A model generated the notes under the pieces. The model was not told the origin of the DNA and ran no database searches. It saw only the letters and a program-made list of their open reading frames with translations. Below are positions 45,964 to 58,223 of a stretch of DNA of 64,000 nucleotides, one piece after another. Every line of letters begins with the position of its first letter. The stretch's first letter is position 1. This DNA comes from Heliocidaris tuberculata (Eukaryota; Echinodermata; Echinoidea; Camarodonta; Echinometridae): positions 5,684,883-5,748,882 of the forward strand of contig CM046841.1 of the NCBI GenBank assembly GCA_025618425.1. Reading direction: 5' to 3'. The position numbers and the translations under genes were made by a program.

Positions 45964-47834
45964 GTGAGTACGCTCTTTTTAGAGATATGATTTAGGGACA
46001 AACTCCCTGTGAAATTTCATCCCAGACAGCCATCCATCTGTTTAACCTGTCCAGTGGCAATTTCAACACAGGATAGAACTGGCAGACGCTGGTTACTCTG
46101 TTCATGCTGCATCAAGCCCCCCCCCCCCCCCCCCTTCCCCTCTCCCTTCCCCCATGCACACACAAAGTTTTGCAGTGTTGCAGTGTGTCTATAGTCACGC
46201 AGGCTGGGCTGCCCCAGTACATTCTGCTTGCCCCTCCCCCTTTAAAGACCTCGTTCATAAAGACGTGGTTTTAAACACCTTGGAGGGGGAGGGTGAGGGG
46301 GAGTAGGAGGACTTGCCACGATAATATACAACCATGGTTGTATATTATATTATATTATACTATATTATTATATTATATTATTATATTATATAATGCATTA
46401 TACTTCAAACTTCAAACTTTAAGTGGTAAGTAGCTGCGCGCAACTATTTAAGCGCCTCAGTACAAAGATGAAACGCACACTATACTGTTATGGTTATATC
46501 ATTGGTAAGGTCTGTATACGCCACTGATCGTTGTAAAACGCATAAAGACTTGGTAGTTACTAATAATGCACTTTATCATTTTTTATAATTATCCTTCGTT
46601 AATTGTTTTCTAAAACGTAAAATGCATTATGTGATTGTTTTACCTCAGCATAGTAAGTACTATCACTTGACCAAAGAAACACGTTGTCTTATATTATTTT
46701 TCAAGGGAGTTTAGTTTCTACGAATGGCCATGAGAAAAGCAACTTGGGTTTTACATTTCCGGTTTCATTCGCACTTCACCACGGTCAAGCACTTATAAAA
46801 CGATCAAAACTAAAATGTAATTTGTAAATGCACTCTTTCGTCTTGCAAAAAAAAAAAAAAAAAAACACAGAGTGTACTTTGGATGCACAAATAACTGCGT
46901 GTGCACTTAAGCTGTCATGCCTAATAAACTACCACTTTCACTCTTTGGTTGTATTGACTAGTGAGGAGTTCATTCTTGCTTTGCCATTCGCCGTTATTAT
47001 TTTCTTATTCAAAAAGTTCTTGTCGAAATTAAAGTAAAGATTATGAACAAAACTAAAAGTCAGATTTAAAAATTTGATATTATGGTGATACAAACATTCC
47101 GAAATAGGCATACTTCTGGAACTAGATTCTCCTATATAATATATCTCTGGCGAGTTACTCAGCTTTATACTATTCATTACTCTCCTTGTCCGTTTATTTC
47201 TTGTGCCACTCTTGCTCAATGTAAAGCCCACCGCACAATATACGATATTGGTCTACGATGCCAAATCGGCTCCGAGTCGTAGTGACATCAGAGCAATCCT
47301 ACGACTGTCTACGATTTGAAACTGATTTTGCCCTTATTCTGGGTATAAGGCTGACAGTGCACCAAAACCCTATGTTTGGTATTCATATCATTGTTCAGAA
47401 CCTGAATCAGGTAGATTTTGTTGGTTAAAATGCCCATATTTAACTATTGCGATTTATTTCCAAAATCGGATCGCGGTCGATCGTATATAGTGTGCAGAGG
47501 GCTTAAACTTATAAGGAACGATTCTTATGATGAAAGCCGCTGGGCGGATCTTTTTACGTCTGAATATAAATTGTTATTCAACTTCAAATTCAAATTAACA
47601 TTTATTTTCTTCCATTGTTTTTGTGGACATTTAACATTTGTTCACATAGTAGAATATAATATAAAGCAACATTTTAGAATCAAATAACCTTAAATACAAG
47701 GAAGAAGGCGCGAATCCCAGAAGCTTAGACTTGTATTGGTTACGCCTGTGAATACAAGTACGATATAAATAATTTTAGAGGATAAGGATGATTGTCTCAA
47801 TAGGTTTTATAAGTAGTTAAAATTGACACGATTT

Positions 47835-47893
<59 letters not shown>

Positions 47894-48528
47894 ATATATA
47901 TACATATAAAATGAAAGAAATGTCACTATGAGACGGTAGTAGCTTTTATTGTCCTCCTTTATTTGTCAAGCTTTCGATCAATGATCTTCATCAGGACTGT
48001 ATAAAAATACAAAATGATGGCTGACATTTACATCGGAATACACATTTCAATTGCTAACAAGAAGCACGCCTGAAAACGAAATAGAAAACCTAAATGCGGC
48101 CAAAATCTAAGGTTACGCAAACTGGCACGAATTTGAATGACGGATGTGTATTGCCAAACTGATTAACATTTTGACCAATTTGAAAACGTTGTCGTTTAAA
48201 ACTGAATGCAATTTGACGAAGATGAATGTTCTGGGGAGCGTTTCATGAAAGGAAGTTGTCGGATATTTTTCATCCGACAACTGTATAAGCTACTGAAATC
48301 CTTGCATCTGATTGGCTGAGAGCAAATTTGTCGGATAAAATATCTGACAAGTCCTTTCATGAAACGCCCCCAGGAGTTTAAAATTGAACCGTGAGAACAG
48401 CAGGCTTACAAAAATCACTCGAACTTGAATGACATATAACGCATATGCCCGCTATTTTGACGAAATTGGCCGGGAAAACCTATAGTAGTGGTATTATATT
48501 TTTAACATCATCATCATTATTATACATT

Positions 48529-48587
<59 letters not shown>

Positions 48588-51500
48588 TACTGAGCCTTAA
48601 TAATGTACTGCGATTCGATATCATACATTTTTAAAGCTTCCATGAGAAGCGTAACAGAGACACAGATTTTCTCATGGGTTCAGACAAATCATTCCAAAGC
48701 TTAGGACCAGTGAAACGGATATTATGTTGAAAAATGACTTTACGTTGTTTGGGAATATAGATTCGGCCCACCCTAAAACTTTCCATTGTTGAATTGATTT
48801 CCTTTATTTTTACATAGTTTATCATGACCATATTTTTTGTTCATTTGAACTCTGTAAGATGTCGACTACGGGAAAACAATGAGCCACAGAAGATCATCAA
48901 ACTAAACTTGAAATGGACTGGAATTTATGAGACGGTCCCTGAACCACAATTCATGCATCTCAAGGTACGTTTTGATCACAAACGATATCATTACTTTACA
49001 TTACATTACTTTGTCATATCTGCTTCTCATTTTTCAGCAGAAATTGACACAAAACCGTAACTATCAGGTATAATTTTTCTCTATTGTATTTATAGTGACG
49101 AAATAATTACTTGGAACTGTTCGACAATGTATTAGCTGCGCCTGAAATCTAAACTATCTTAAGGATGCGCAAAGAAAGTTCTTGAGAACAAGGAAGAATT
49201 TTTTTAAAAATCGTCCACGAGCAATTTTCTCGACTAATATGAAAGAACAGTTTTTGTTTCTCCTTCTCTCCCACGCCAAGATGGAGATGTAACAAAACAA
49301 TGTACACGATAATACTATACAGGGATATAACCCTCAAATAATGTATCGTGATCTCATCTTCCAAATAAAAGTAGTCTACCATCATCAATAAAGCTTTGAA
49401 ACGAAGTTATTGTTGTGGATATCTTTTAAAGTCAGTGTGTTTTTGTAAGAAATTTCAATTTTTGTATTCGTCATTTCTTCAAATTTGTAATTCTGTAGAT
49501 TTTTTCATCATGAGGATTTTTCCTACTAAATCCACAAGCACATTGTCTGGATATTATTCTGATGACCGTTTGTTGCTAGAACGTTTTGTCGTTGACACTT
49601 GGAATTGTTCGACATTGGTAACAGAAAATCGTACTTCTAACATATTCAGAAGCTTTCCATTGTGTTTTAAACAAGGACATCAGTGGCTGTAATATTTTGT
49701 AGATATTCTCGTATGGCAGGATCTGTCTTCATTGCATGTCTGCGACTCCTAATAAAACATGTCATAAAGATTTGTATGCGATTTACAACAAGGGAGTATA
49801 ATTATCATTGATTGTTAAATATTTATGATTTTTAGGATCTAACTTCATTTCACGGCCTACCAGTCACAGTCCGTATCTGTGAGACATCACCTACCAGGGG
49901 TAAATGGATGAACCCCAAGGCAACCTCACTTATCAAACAGATTCGGACCCTAGACCTTCATCTAAGACTTGGGCAAGAGGCCACTACCTATTTTGCTATA
50001 GGCGTTGTTAGTGGAGGGGATGGGAACAAGAAGTCGGTCGTCATCATGTCAACAAACTCCGATATCCTACTGAGAGTTTCACCTGAGATGGAGGAAAAAA
50101 CAGAGAAATATCAGAAGTTAATGACGTCATACACTGGTGTTGTTGATGTAGAGATTATTCCTCCAGTAAGAATTTATTTTGAATCAGCTATTATATATTA
50201 TCATGATTTAGATAATTTAGGAGAAACTTTGTATAGAGCTTTATAACTTTGGAGACGTCTCAATCATGTCAGTGGGCTTAGCAGAGGAAAAATAGAAATA
50301 CAAGTAGGAAAATGTTGTAAGAACTTGTAACTTCCGGTGTTTTACTGTGCAACCCTCCTATATTTAATTCAGGTTTATTATGCACTGAGCGAGCTATTCA
50401 AATTTCTGGAAAGAAGCATACTGAAACTTAGTTATTGCAGTACAGAGCATCTATTTTCAGTATTTAATTTCTTACCCTTTTCTGCTGACCTGTTTTAGAA
50501 AGAAAGTTTAAGTAATTTTACATTCATGAGTATGAAAGTGTAAGTTTGAAAAGATAATATCTAAACCAATCAGTCAAGTCAATTCTGAAATGTCAATGAA
50601 TATAAGTTACTTTTCAATGATATGAGCTGCAACCCCCCCCCCCCCCGAAGTTCCACACCAAAAAAAAAAAAAAAAAAAGAGAGAGAAAAGAAAAGGGGAA
50701 AAAATAAAATTACATACCAGGTGTAGGTCTAGATCTATGACAAAACTACATTTTCATTTTAAAAAATCGATTGGGGGGGGGGGGGGGCTCACTCGCAAGT
50801 ATTCAGAATGTGTGCCCCGTATGCCTGTGTTCAGCCCCCTCAAAAGTTTTGGCTCACTACGCGCCACTGATGAGGTGAATGAACAAAACGTATTTCATTG
50901 TCAAATCTAAGAAAGGAATTTAAGAGCAAATAATTTAATTTTTATGTGATTTTTATCTGACTGGATAGGACATCTTTATCAGAGAGCTGAAATGTTCGAT
51001 GTTTTTTACCGTGCCTTTGTGGGAGCTTGAATCATGGAACGTCAAAGTGAGAAATAAGAAAGGTAAGTCTAAGGCCATAACATGATTCAAACTTACTTCT
51101 AAGCGTTTCCGACTATGAATAAACTTAAAGTGATTTTATAACATGTATAAATATATTTTCAGCTATATTATATTGGAAAGTTTCAAGCAAATTGTTTAAT
51201 CCAAACGACAAAAGATGTATGGATTAATTTTTTTAGTACATTTCATAATGCTTGCAATTATTCGTCCATTTTGACTAACAGTAGAAAGAAATAATTGCAT
51301 AACGTTCTATAAATCTTACTGAAGATAATAAAGTTTCACTTGACGGTTGACCTCTCGGTTAGATTGATGCTATCCTTAACACTTTAGGTTCAGCTGTTTC
51401 AGAATTCAACAATAAACAGTATTACCAAAAGTTTTGGCAAAATATATGGAATTCAGCTTCAATTAGGCGTCAAAAAATTAGTATGAATGTTTTCAGACTT

Positions 51501-54500
51501 TAACAAACGATCCAATTTTTACAGTCTATTACATTGTAATATCTTTGTGATTTAGCTCCATTCCTGAGGCGATCACTTACATCTGTATGTATAACAGAGC
51601 CTCCTAAGCTTCAGAATCATTCTTACATCAACATGGATTCTTCATTTCAACATCCTAATCCACGTAAGAGCATGATAACAAATATATCAGGTTGTGCTAT
51701 GCTTGTTGATACTGACGTAGTTACAATAATAATTATTATTATTATTTATTGGTATGATGATTGACCAGCAGCAAGGCTTAAGGGGTCAATTTACAATCAG
51801 ATATGCATGTACATAATTTTATATACAATAGAATCGCATCAAATATATAAAAAGATACATAATTGGAAGCAAAACAAAGATACAAAGACTTACGCTACAC
51901 AAATAATAAGATAACAAGTGTGAAAAGTCAGAGAAAGAAAAAAAAGTCAGGAATAGGAAAGAGGAGGGGAAGGGAAGGAAAGAAGGAGATAGTAAGCATG
52001 GTAAGTGAAAAAGGAGAAGATTTGGGAGGAATACATAAATATAACCAAGTTAGATAGGAAGCCATAACCATGCAAAATGAGCCATTACATCTAGACATGC
52101 AATCTGAGAAGTGAAAAGGTTTGGGATGCAAAGCGTGGGGGGGGGGGGTATTTCAATATTCTGGCAAGGTGAGGGATGGTGGATTTTCGATATCGTTCTG
52201 TATTGCATTTAATTGTAGGGAAGCCAGTCATGTTACGAAGCTGTCTTACATTTGAATTACATCTAGGGACGGGAAGAAGGTGTTTGTGGTGGTCAGAGTT
52301 TTTGAGTTTTTGTCCAAAGCTTAGCAAAAGGGAATCTCTTCTATCAGATAGAGTGGTGAGTTTAGTTATGGCAAGGGCATTGGCATAAGTCACGTTATAG
52401 CCTACAATTATTTTGAGGGCCCGCTTTTGAACAAATTTCAATTTATTAGTCTCATTTAGGGTAATTGAGGTGTGCCAAACAGGGGAACCGTATTCGAGTA
52501 AAGACAAAATATTACAGAGTTACAACAAACACCTCAATTATCGACTTCACTTAATGTAAATCTATTGTTATATAATAACTGTATTGTCATTTGACGCATA
52601 ATACTGACTTTTGTTTGAACATAAATATTAATTTCATTCCTCGATAGAATTTCGTGCTTTTTTTTTTAGTTTTTGTTTTTTTGTTTTTTTTTTCCTTTTT
52701 TCATTTGATTTTTTTCCCCATAAAACATAAAATCATCTAATTTTCAATGTTTACCTTTTCTTTTTTTAGCAAACGAAGTAGGAAAGGAGACTTCACCGAC
52801 TTTGGAAAAACTCCAAAACACCAAGAATGATTCTGACAAGGTATTGTTACCATGGTATTGTTACTATGGCGATGTGAAAATGTCCTGTCACAACGAATCC
52901 TTAGATAGTTGATTCATCAATACAAAATGCACATAATTGCAACTGTAGTTCGAAAATATAAATTCAGAATAAATAACAATTCATTGAAATTAAAAATCGA
53001 TTTTCTTCCATTTTTTTAATTAATTACGGAAATTCTCAATTCCAAAAGTTATGTTCGTCCTTACTGAAAAAAAGCCATGAATACCAATTTGAGAAACTCT
53101 TCAACGCTAGATCCGTTATTATCAATCATTGCCGCAATATAGATTTATTTGAGAGGAAGGGTAGAATTAGAAGGTAATATAGTAGCAAGGACCACTCCCT
53201 TGCCATATTGTATAAGAGCTATGCAAATTATTAAAAAAAAAAATTGATGTAATATGGTTAAATTTATTTAGCGGGAGACTATGTCAGTGACAGCTAAAAT
53301 CATTCATGATAATGGCTGATCTAGAATTGACTGAAAATGGGGGGGGGGGCAGTGTTTTCAACCGCAGAAATGCACGGCTTGATTGTAACTCTTGTTTCGG
53401 GGGGGGGGGGTACCCTGTATGGATCCACCTACAGATCAATCAGATATGGTATCAAGATGACAGAGGTGTCTATCCGTTTTTCGGATTGGTGAGGCAGGAC
53501 AGCCTAATAGTACCTTTTATGTGTTTTTTAACGCCGCTTTATTACCAGCTTCTCCTAGGTTACATAAAGATTGTTGATATGTTTAGAATTATTACACTGT
53601 TTCTCTTTTCGTTATTTGCTGCATATATTTGTAATGCTTATTATTTTCACAGTTAGTCTTACTGCTGATTTATATTTGATTATATTTGATTGTTAACATG
53701 ATTGATTCTCATTATTTCTGTTTTTATGAGTATCTTTTTATCTGTTCAGGACCAGGATGTAAAACAGATTTTGTACCTGTATCTGATTCTTGTTATCCTG
53801 ATTAAATATATTTCAATAAAAAAATAAAATAAAAAAGAATGCAAAATTAGAGAAATTGAAGTCTGATCGTGTGTCTACCTTTTATATTTCATTATATAGA
53901 AGGTTTCATTTCCCGAGTTTTGCATAATTTTCCTTATTTCATTTTACACCTCCGGATTTATCATGTTTATTGGTGGGCAAAACAATATGTTTGCCCTCCC
54001 AATATTTTCTTTGGGAGGGCAATTGCCCCCTCCCCCTGCCACCCCATAATCGACGCCCCTGCAAGATGACACTTTGAATGTCAAAGGAATCTACTTCACT
54101 GCAAAATTTGATGTCCATTCGGAGCCATGCCGTATTTCTCTTTAATTTGCTGCTCAGGCTAAGTGTATTATCGGAATGGGGAAGATTAGTATAAGAAAGA
54201 CCATTTCTGGCCAAATGTTCCTAAACTACCTCAAAGTACCACTAGCTCTTGCTTAGTATTCTAATATCTTTGTTATTCTCTTTCTTTAAAATAACGTAAA
54301 CGCGAGCACGAATGTTTTGTTTATGAATCACCTGTCTTCAAGATTTGTATGACTTGACCGTACAAGCACTTCTGGTATTCTGCATGTTGAAGTAGATGCT
54401 CTTCATGTATTCTAAGCCATTCTCCAAACTTACCAATGATGTCTTACAATAGTCGTAATGTATTTATAATGCCTAGTTATTGCCTCTGCGCTAATCGATT

Positions 54501-57500
54501 TCTTTGATGGTCTTTTCAGGTCATTTATGGCAGTTTGGTCAAACTTTTTATTCATACAGTGTCATATCATTATGACCTGGACAGTTTCCTTCTCAACTGG
54601 TCATGACTTTTTGTCGATTTCCAAATTCTTACCTATCGTGAAACAGCTATTCTATTTTTTCCTTAATCTTAAGGTTATTTTCTTTTTTAATTGAATCCAG
54701 GACCCGGAGATATTTAAACTGAAATGGAATTGCCTCCCTCCCGTAGAACGCTATGTCAAGCCCAGCACTACCCTTCTAATCATCATTATGTTGATTTCTA
54801 TCTTATACTCAATCTTTGTGTGCTTTATCCTTCTTCTACTGTTTATCTTGTGTTTTCGTGTTTGTTGTTTATCTGTCTCCGTCCTTCACTTTACTTCTTT
54901 ATCTCCTTGAGCAGGTCTCTCTTAGCGTATTGGATCATTGTTATGTTTCTGTATGGCTCAGTCTGAATTGCTTTTCAGCTCGCTTGATGAAGATGAATTC
55001 CAGAACTGTTTTTTTAATTACACTCCTCATTCTCCTCCCCGACATGTAGGTGGATCACGCTCCCATGAGGACTCTATAATAACGGAACTCAACGAGAAAA
55101 CCCAAGAACTCAATCTTGATTCAGATTCTGACTTAACTCCTAATCACACCCCATCCAAATACTTTACTGTAAACCAGTTCCATTCTTACTCATCCGAAAA
55201 TTTTAAAGACGAATTCTCTTTACTCCACTGTAATATAAGAAGTATGAACAGAAACTTTGAGTCACTGAAAATTTTGCTTGATAACTCTGCTATTCCACTC
55301 TCAATCATTGGAATAACCGAAACATGGATTACCGATTACCAAGATCAAAATTTATTCTCGTTGCCACATTATAAATTCGAATCCAATCACAGGATAAACA
55401 GACATGGGGGTGGAGTTGCTTGTTTTATATCCAACAAACACGAGTATTCTGTTATTCCTGACCTGTCTCTTTTAACAGAGTGCGTTGAATCACTTTTTAT
55501 TCATATGAAAAATAATGGAACCAAAGATATTGTTGTTGGCATAATTTATAGACCTCCCAATTCAAATCTAGATTCATTTTTCCTCTCATTACAAGATATT
55601 ATTCACGATCCTCGATTGAGCAATAAAAATTGTTTTATCATGGGCGATTTTAATATCAATTTGTTAAACATGCCTGACGGTCACTCTTCTTCGCACCGAT
55701 TCCTTGATAATCTTTTAGCAGCTTCTTTCTTGCCACTTATCTCCAGGCCTACCCGATTGACAGACACTTCCGCCACACTCATTGACAATATTTTCTCTAA
55801 TATTAACCCGTCACCAAAAGCTGGTATTATTATCTCCGATATTTCAGACCATTTCCCCATATTTGGACATTTCTCATCATTGAAAAATGTTGACAAATCA
55901 TTTGATTCTAGATATGCCCCCTCTCTAAGACGACACACTACAGAAAATAATATGAACAAACTAGCATTATCGTTAAATAAGGAAAATTGGACCAATGTTT
56001 TAAGCTCAAAAAATGTTGACGAATCATTCGATAATTTCATGAATATCCTTCATAAACATCTTGATAAAACAATTCCTTTGTCTAAAAACAAGCCTAAATA
56101 TAAGAAGAACCCCAAATTACCCTGGATCACAAAATCTCTCTTACGATCAATTAATAGGAAAAACAATCTTTTTTATAAATATAAGTCTAACCCCTGTGAC
56201 AAAACTCGTAATAAGTATACATCTTACAAAAATGTTTTGACTAATCTGATACGAAATGCCAAAAAATCTTATTATCGCAATCAGCTGGATCTTTTTAGAA
56301 ACAACATCCAAATGACTTGGAAAGTAATTAACAATGTCCTTAATAAACAGAAAAAGAATAATCAAACCATTAATAAGATTTGCCACATGAATAGGGAAAT
56401 AACCAGTTACAACGAGATATGTGATGTTTTTAATAAATACTTTTCCAACATTGGTTCAGATTTAGCAGAAAAGATCCCTGCAACTGACATACCTTTTACG
56501 AGATTTTTGAAAAATCCCGTCCCTAATTCGTTATTTCTATTTCCAACCAATACAAAAGAGGTATTTGAAATTGTAAATAAATTACCTAGCAAAAAGAGTT
56601 CGGGATTTGACGAAATTGACAATATATTGTTGAAAAATATCATTCCACAAATAGCGCAACCTCTTGTTCACATATTTAACCTTTCACTCACATCTGGAAT
56701 TGTACCGAAAAATATGAAGATAGCGAAGGTTGTCCCCATATATAAGAAAGGCGACCAAACAAAATTGGGTAATTATAGGCCGATATCACTCCTGACCTCT
56801 TTTTCAAAAGTTTTAGAAAAAATTGTGTATTCTCGAACCATAAGATTTGTCCGCAATAATAATATCTTTTCTGATAATCAATTTGGTTTCCGTGAGAAGC
56901 ATAGTACTATACACGCTACTCTGACGTTTATTCATAAAGTAGCAACTGCAATAGACAACCACTTCCATACAATTGGTATTTTCTTAGACTTCTCCAAGGC
57001 CTTTGATACAATTGACCATAAAATATTATCAAAAAAATTATCTCACTATAGGATAAGAGGTAAGGCCTTGGAGTGGTTTCAAGACTACCTTTTAGATAGA
57101 AAACAATTTGTTATTTTGAATGGCGAAAGGTCATCAATGCAAAGTATTAACTGTGGAGTTCCACAAGGCAGTTTACTTGGACCTTTGCTTTTCTTACTTT
57201 ATATCAATGACATTCAGCATTGCTCTCACTTATTCTCCTTCATTTTATTTGCAGACGACTCGAACATCTTCTTGTCAGATCCCGATCCACATAAACTTCT
57301 CAGAGCTGCAAACTGCGAATTGGAAAATGTTTCTCAATGGATCAAATCTAACAAATTGTCAATTAATCTACAAAAAACAAAGTTTATGTTATTTAGCAAC
57401 ACTCTTCATAATCTTCCTGGTGATTTGACAATTGATAATACCACTCTTGAGAAAGTCAGCTCTACTAAATTTTTAGGTATAATAATTGACGAAAAATTAT

Positions 57501-58191
57501 CTTGGAAATTTCATATAAACGAAGTGTGTAAAACAATTTCCCGTAATGTTGGAACTATAAATAAATTAAAACATGTATTCCCACCTTCCACCCTCCTCAT
57601 GCTCTATTCTACACTAATCCTACCACATCTTACGTATGGTATTCTAGCTTGGGGCAACGCTTCGAAAGTTCAGCTTGAGAGACTTTATCTACTACAGAAG
57701 AAAACGCTCCGTATCATATTTAATAAAAGTTTCCTTACTCATGCCAATCCAATGTTCTATGACAACAAAATATTGAAAATTCATGACGTATATCTTTTTC
57801 ATCTTGCACAATTCATGCATAAATACAATAATCACGAATTGCCAAATATATTTACAAATTTGTTTACTAGAAATAGCGCCATTCACAAATATCCAACAAA
57901 ACAATCAAATTTCTTCCATACACCTCTTACCCGAACATTATTTGCCAAAAAAATATTTACCTTTGCTGGCACCAAGCTCTGGAATTCATTGGATGATAGT
58001 TTAAAACTGCCACAAAGTCTTTTCAGTTTTAAACAAAAAATGAAGAAAATGTTGATTAATAACTATAAAAGTTCCTTATATTGATTGGCCTGCTCCCTCC
58101 CCTTCTCCCTCCTTCTTTCTTTCTCTCCCCTCTCTCTCTCTCCCTCTCTCTCTCTCCCTCTCTCTCTCTCTTCTGCTTCTTTTTGCATTTC

Positions 58192-58223
<32 letters not shown>

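Larger units (their letters stand above)
45964..48858. other. Intron 1 of the GAREM-like gene
   Basis: 2.9 kb with a poly-C run (46118-46134), TATTA repeats (46340-46395), a second copy of the 17985-18135 repeat (47626-47771), long (TA)n tracts (47840-47900, 48535-48580), a member of the CGGGAAAACCTA family, a MITE and a LINE scrap on the - strand. Confidence 0.6.

Noticed and set aside
54693..54760. Extra GAREM-like exon (DPEIFKLKWNCLPP) after TTGAATCCAG
   Set aside because: The acceptor is good and the phase is 0, but no clean donor follows, the residues match nothing in the family, and exon 6 joins exon 7 in frame without it. It more likely belongs to the retrotransposon's 5' UTR.
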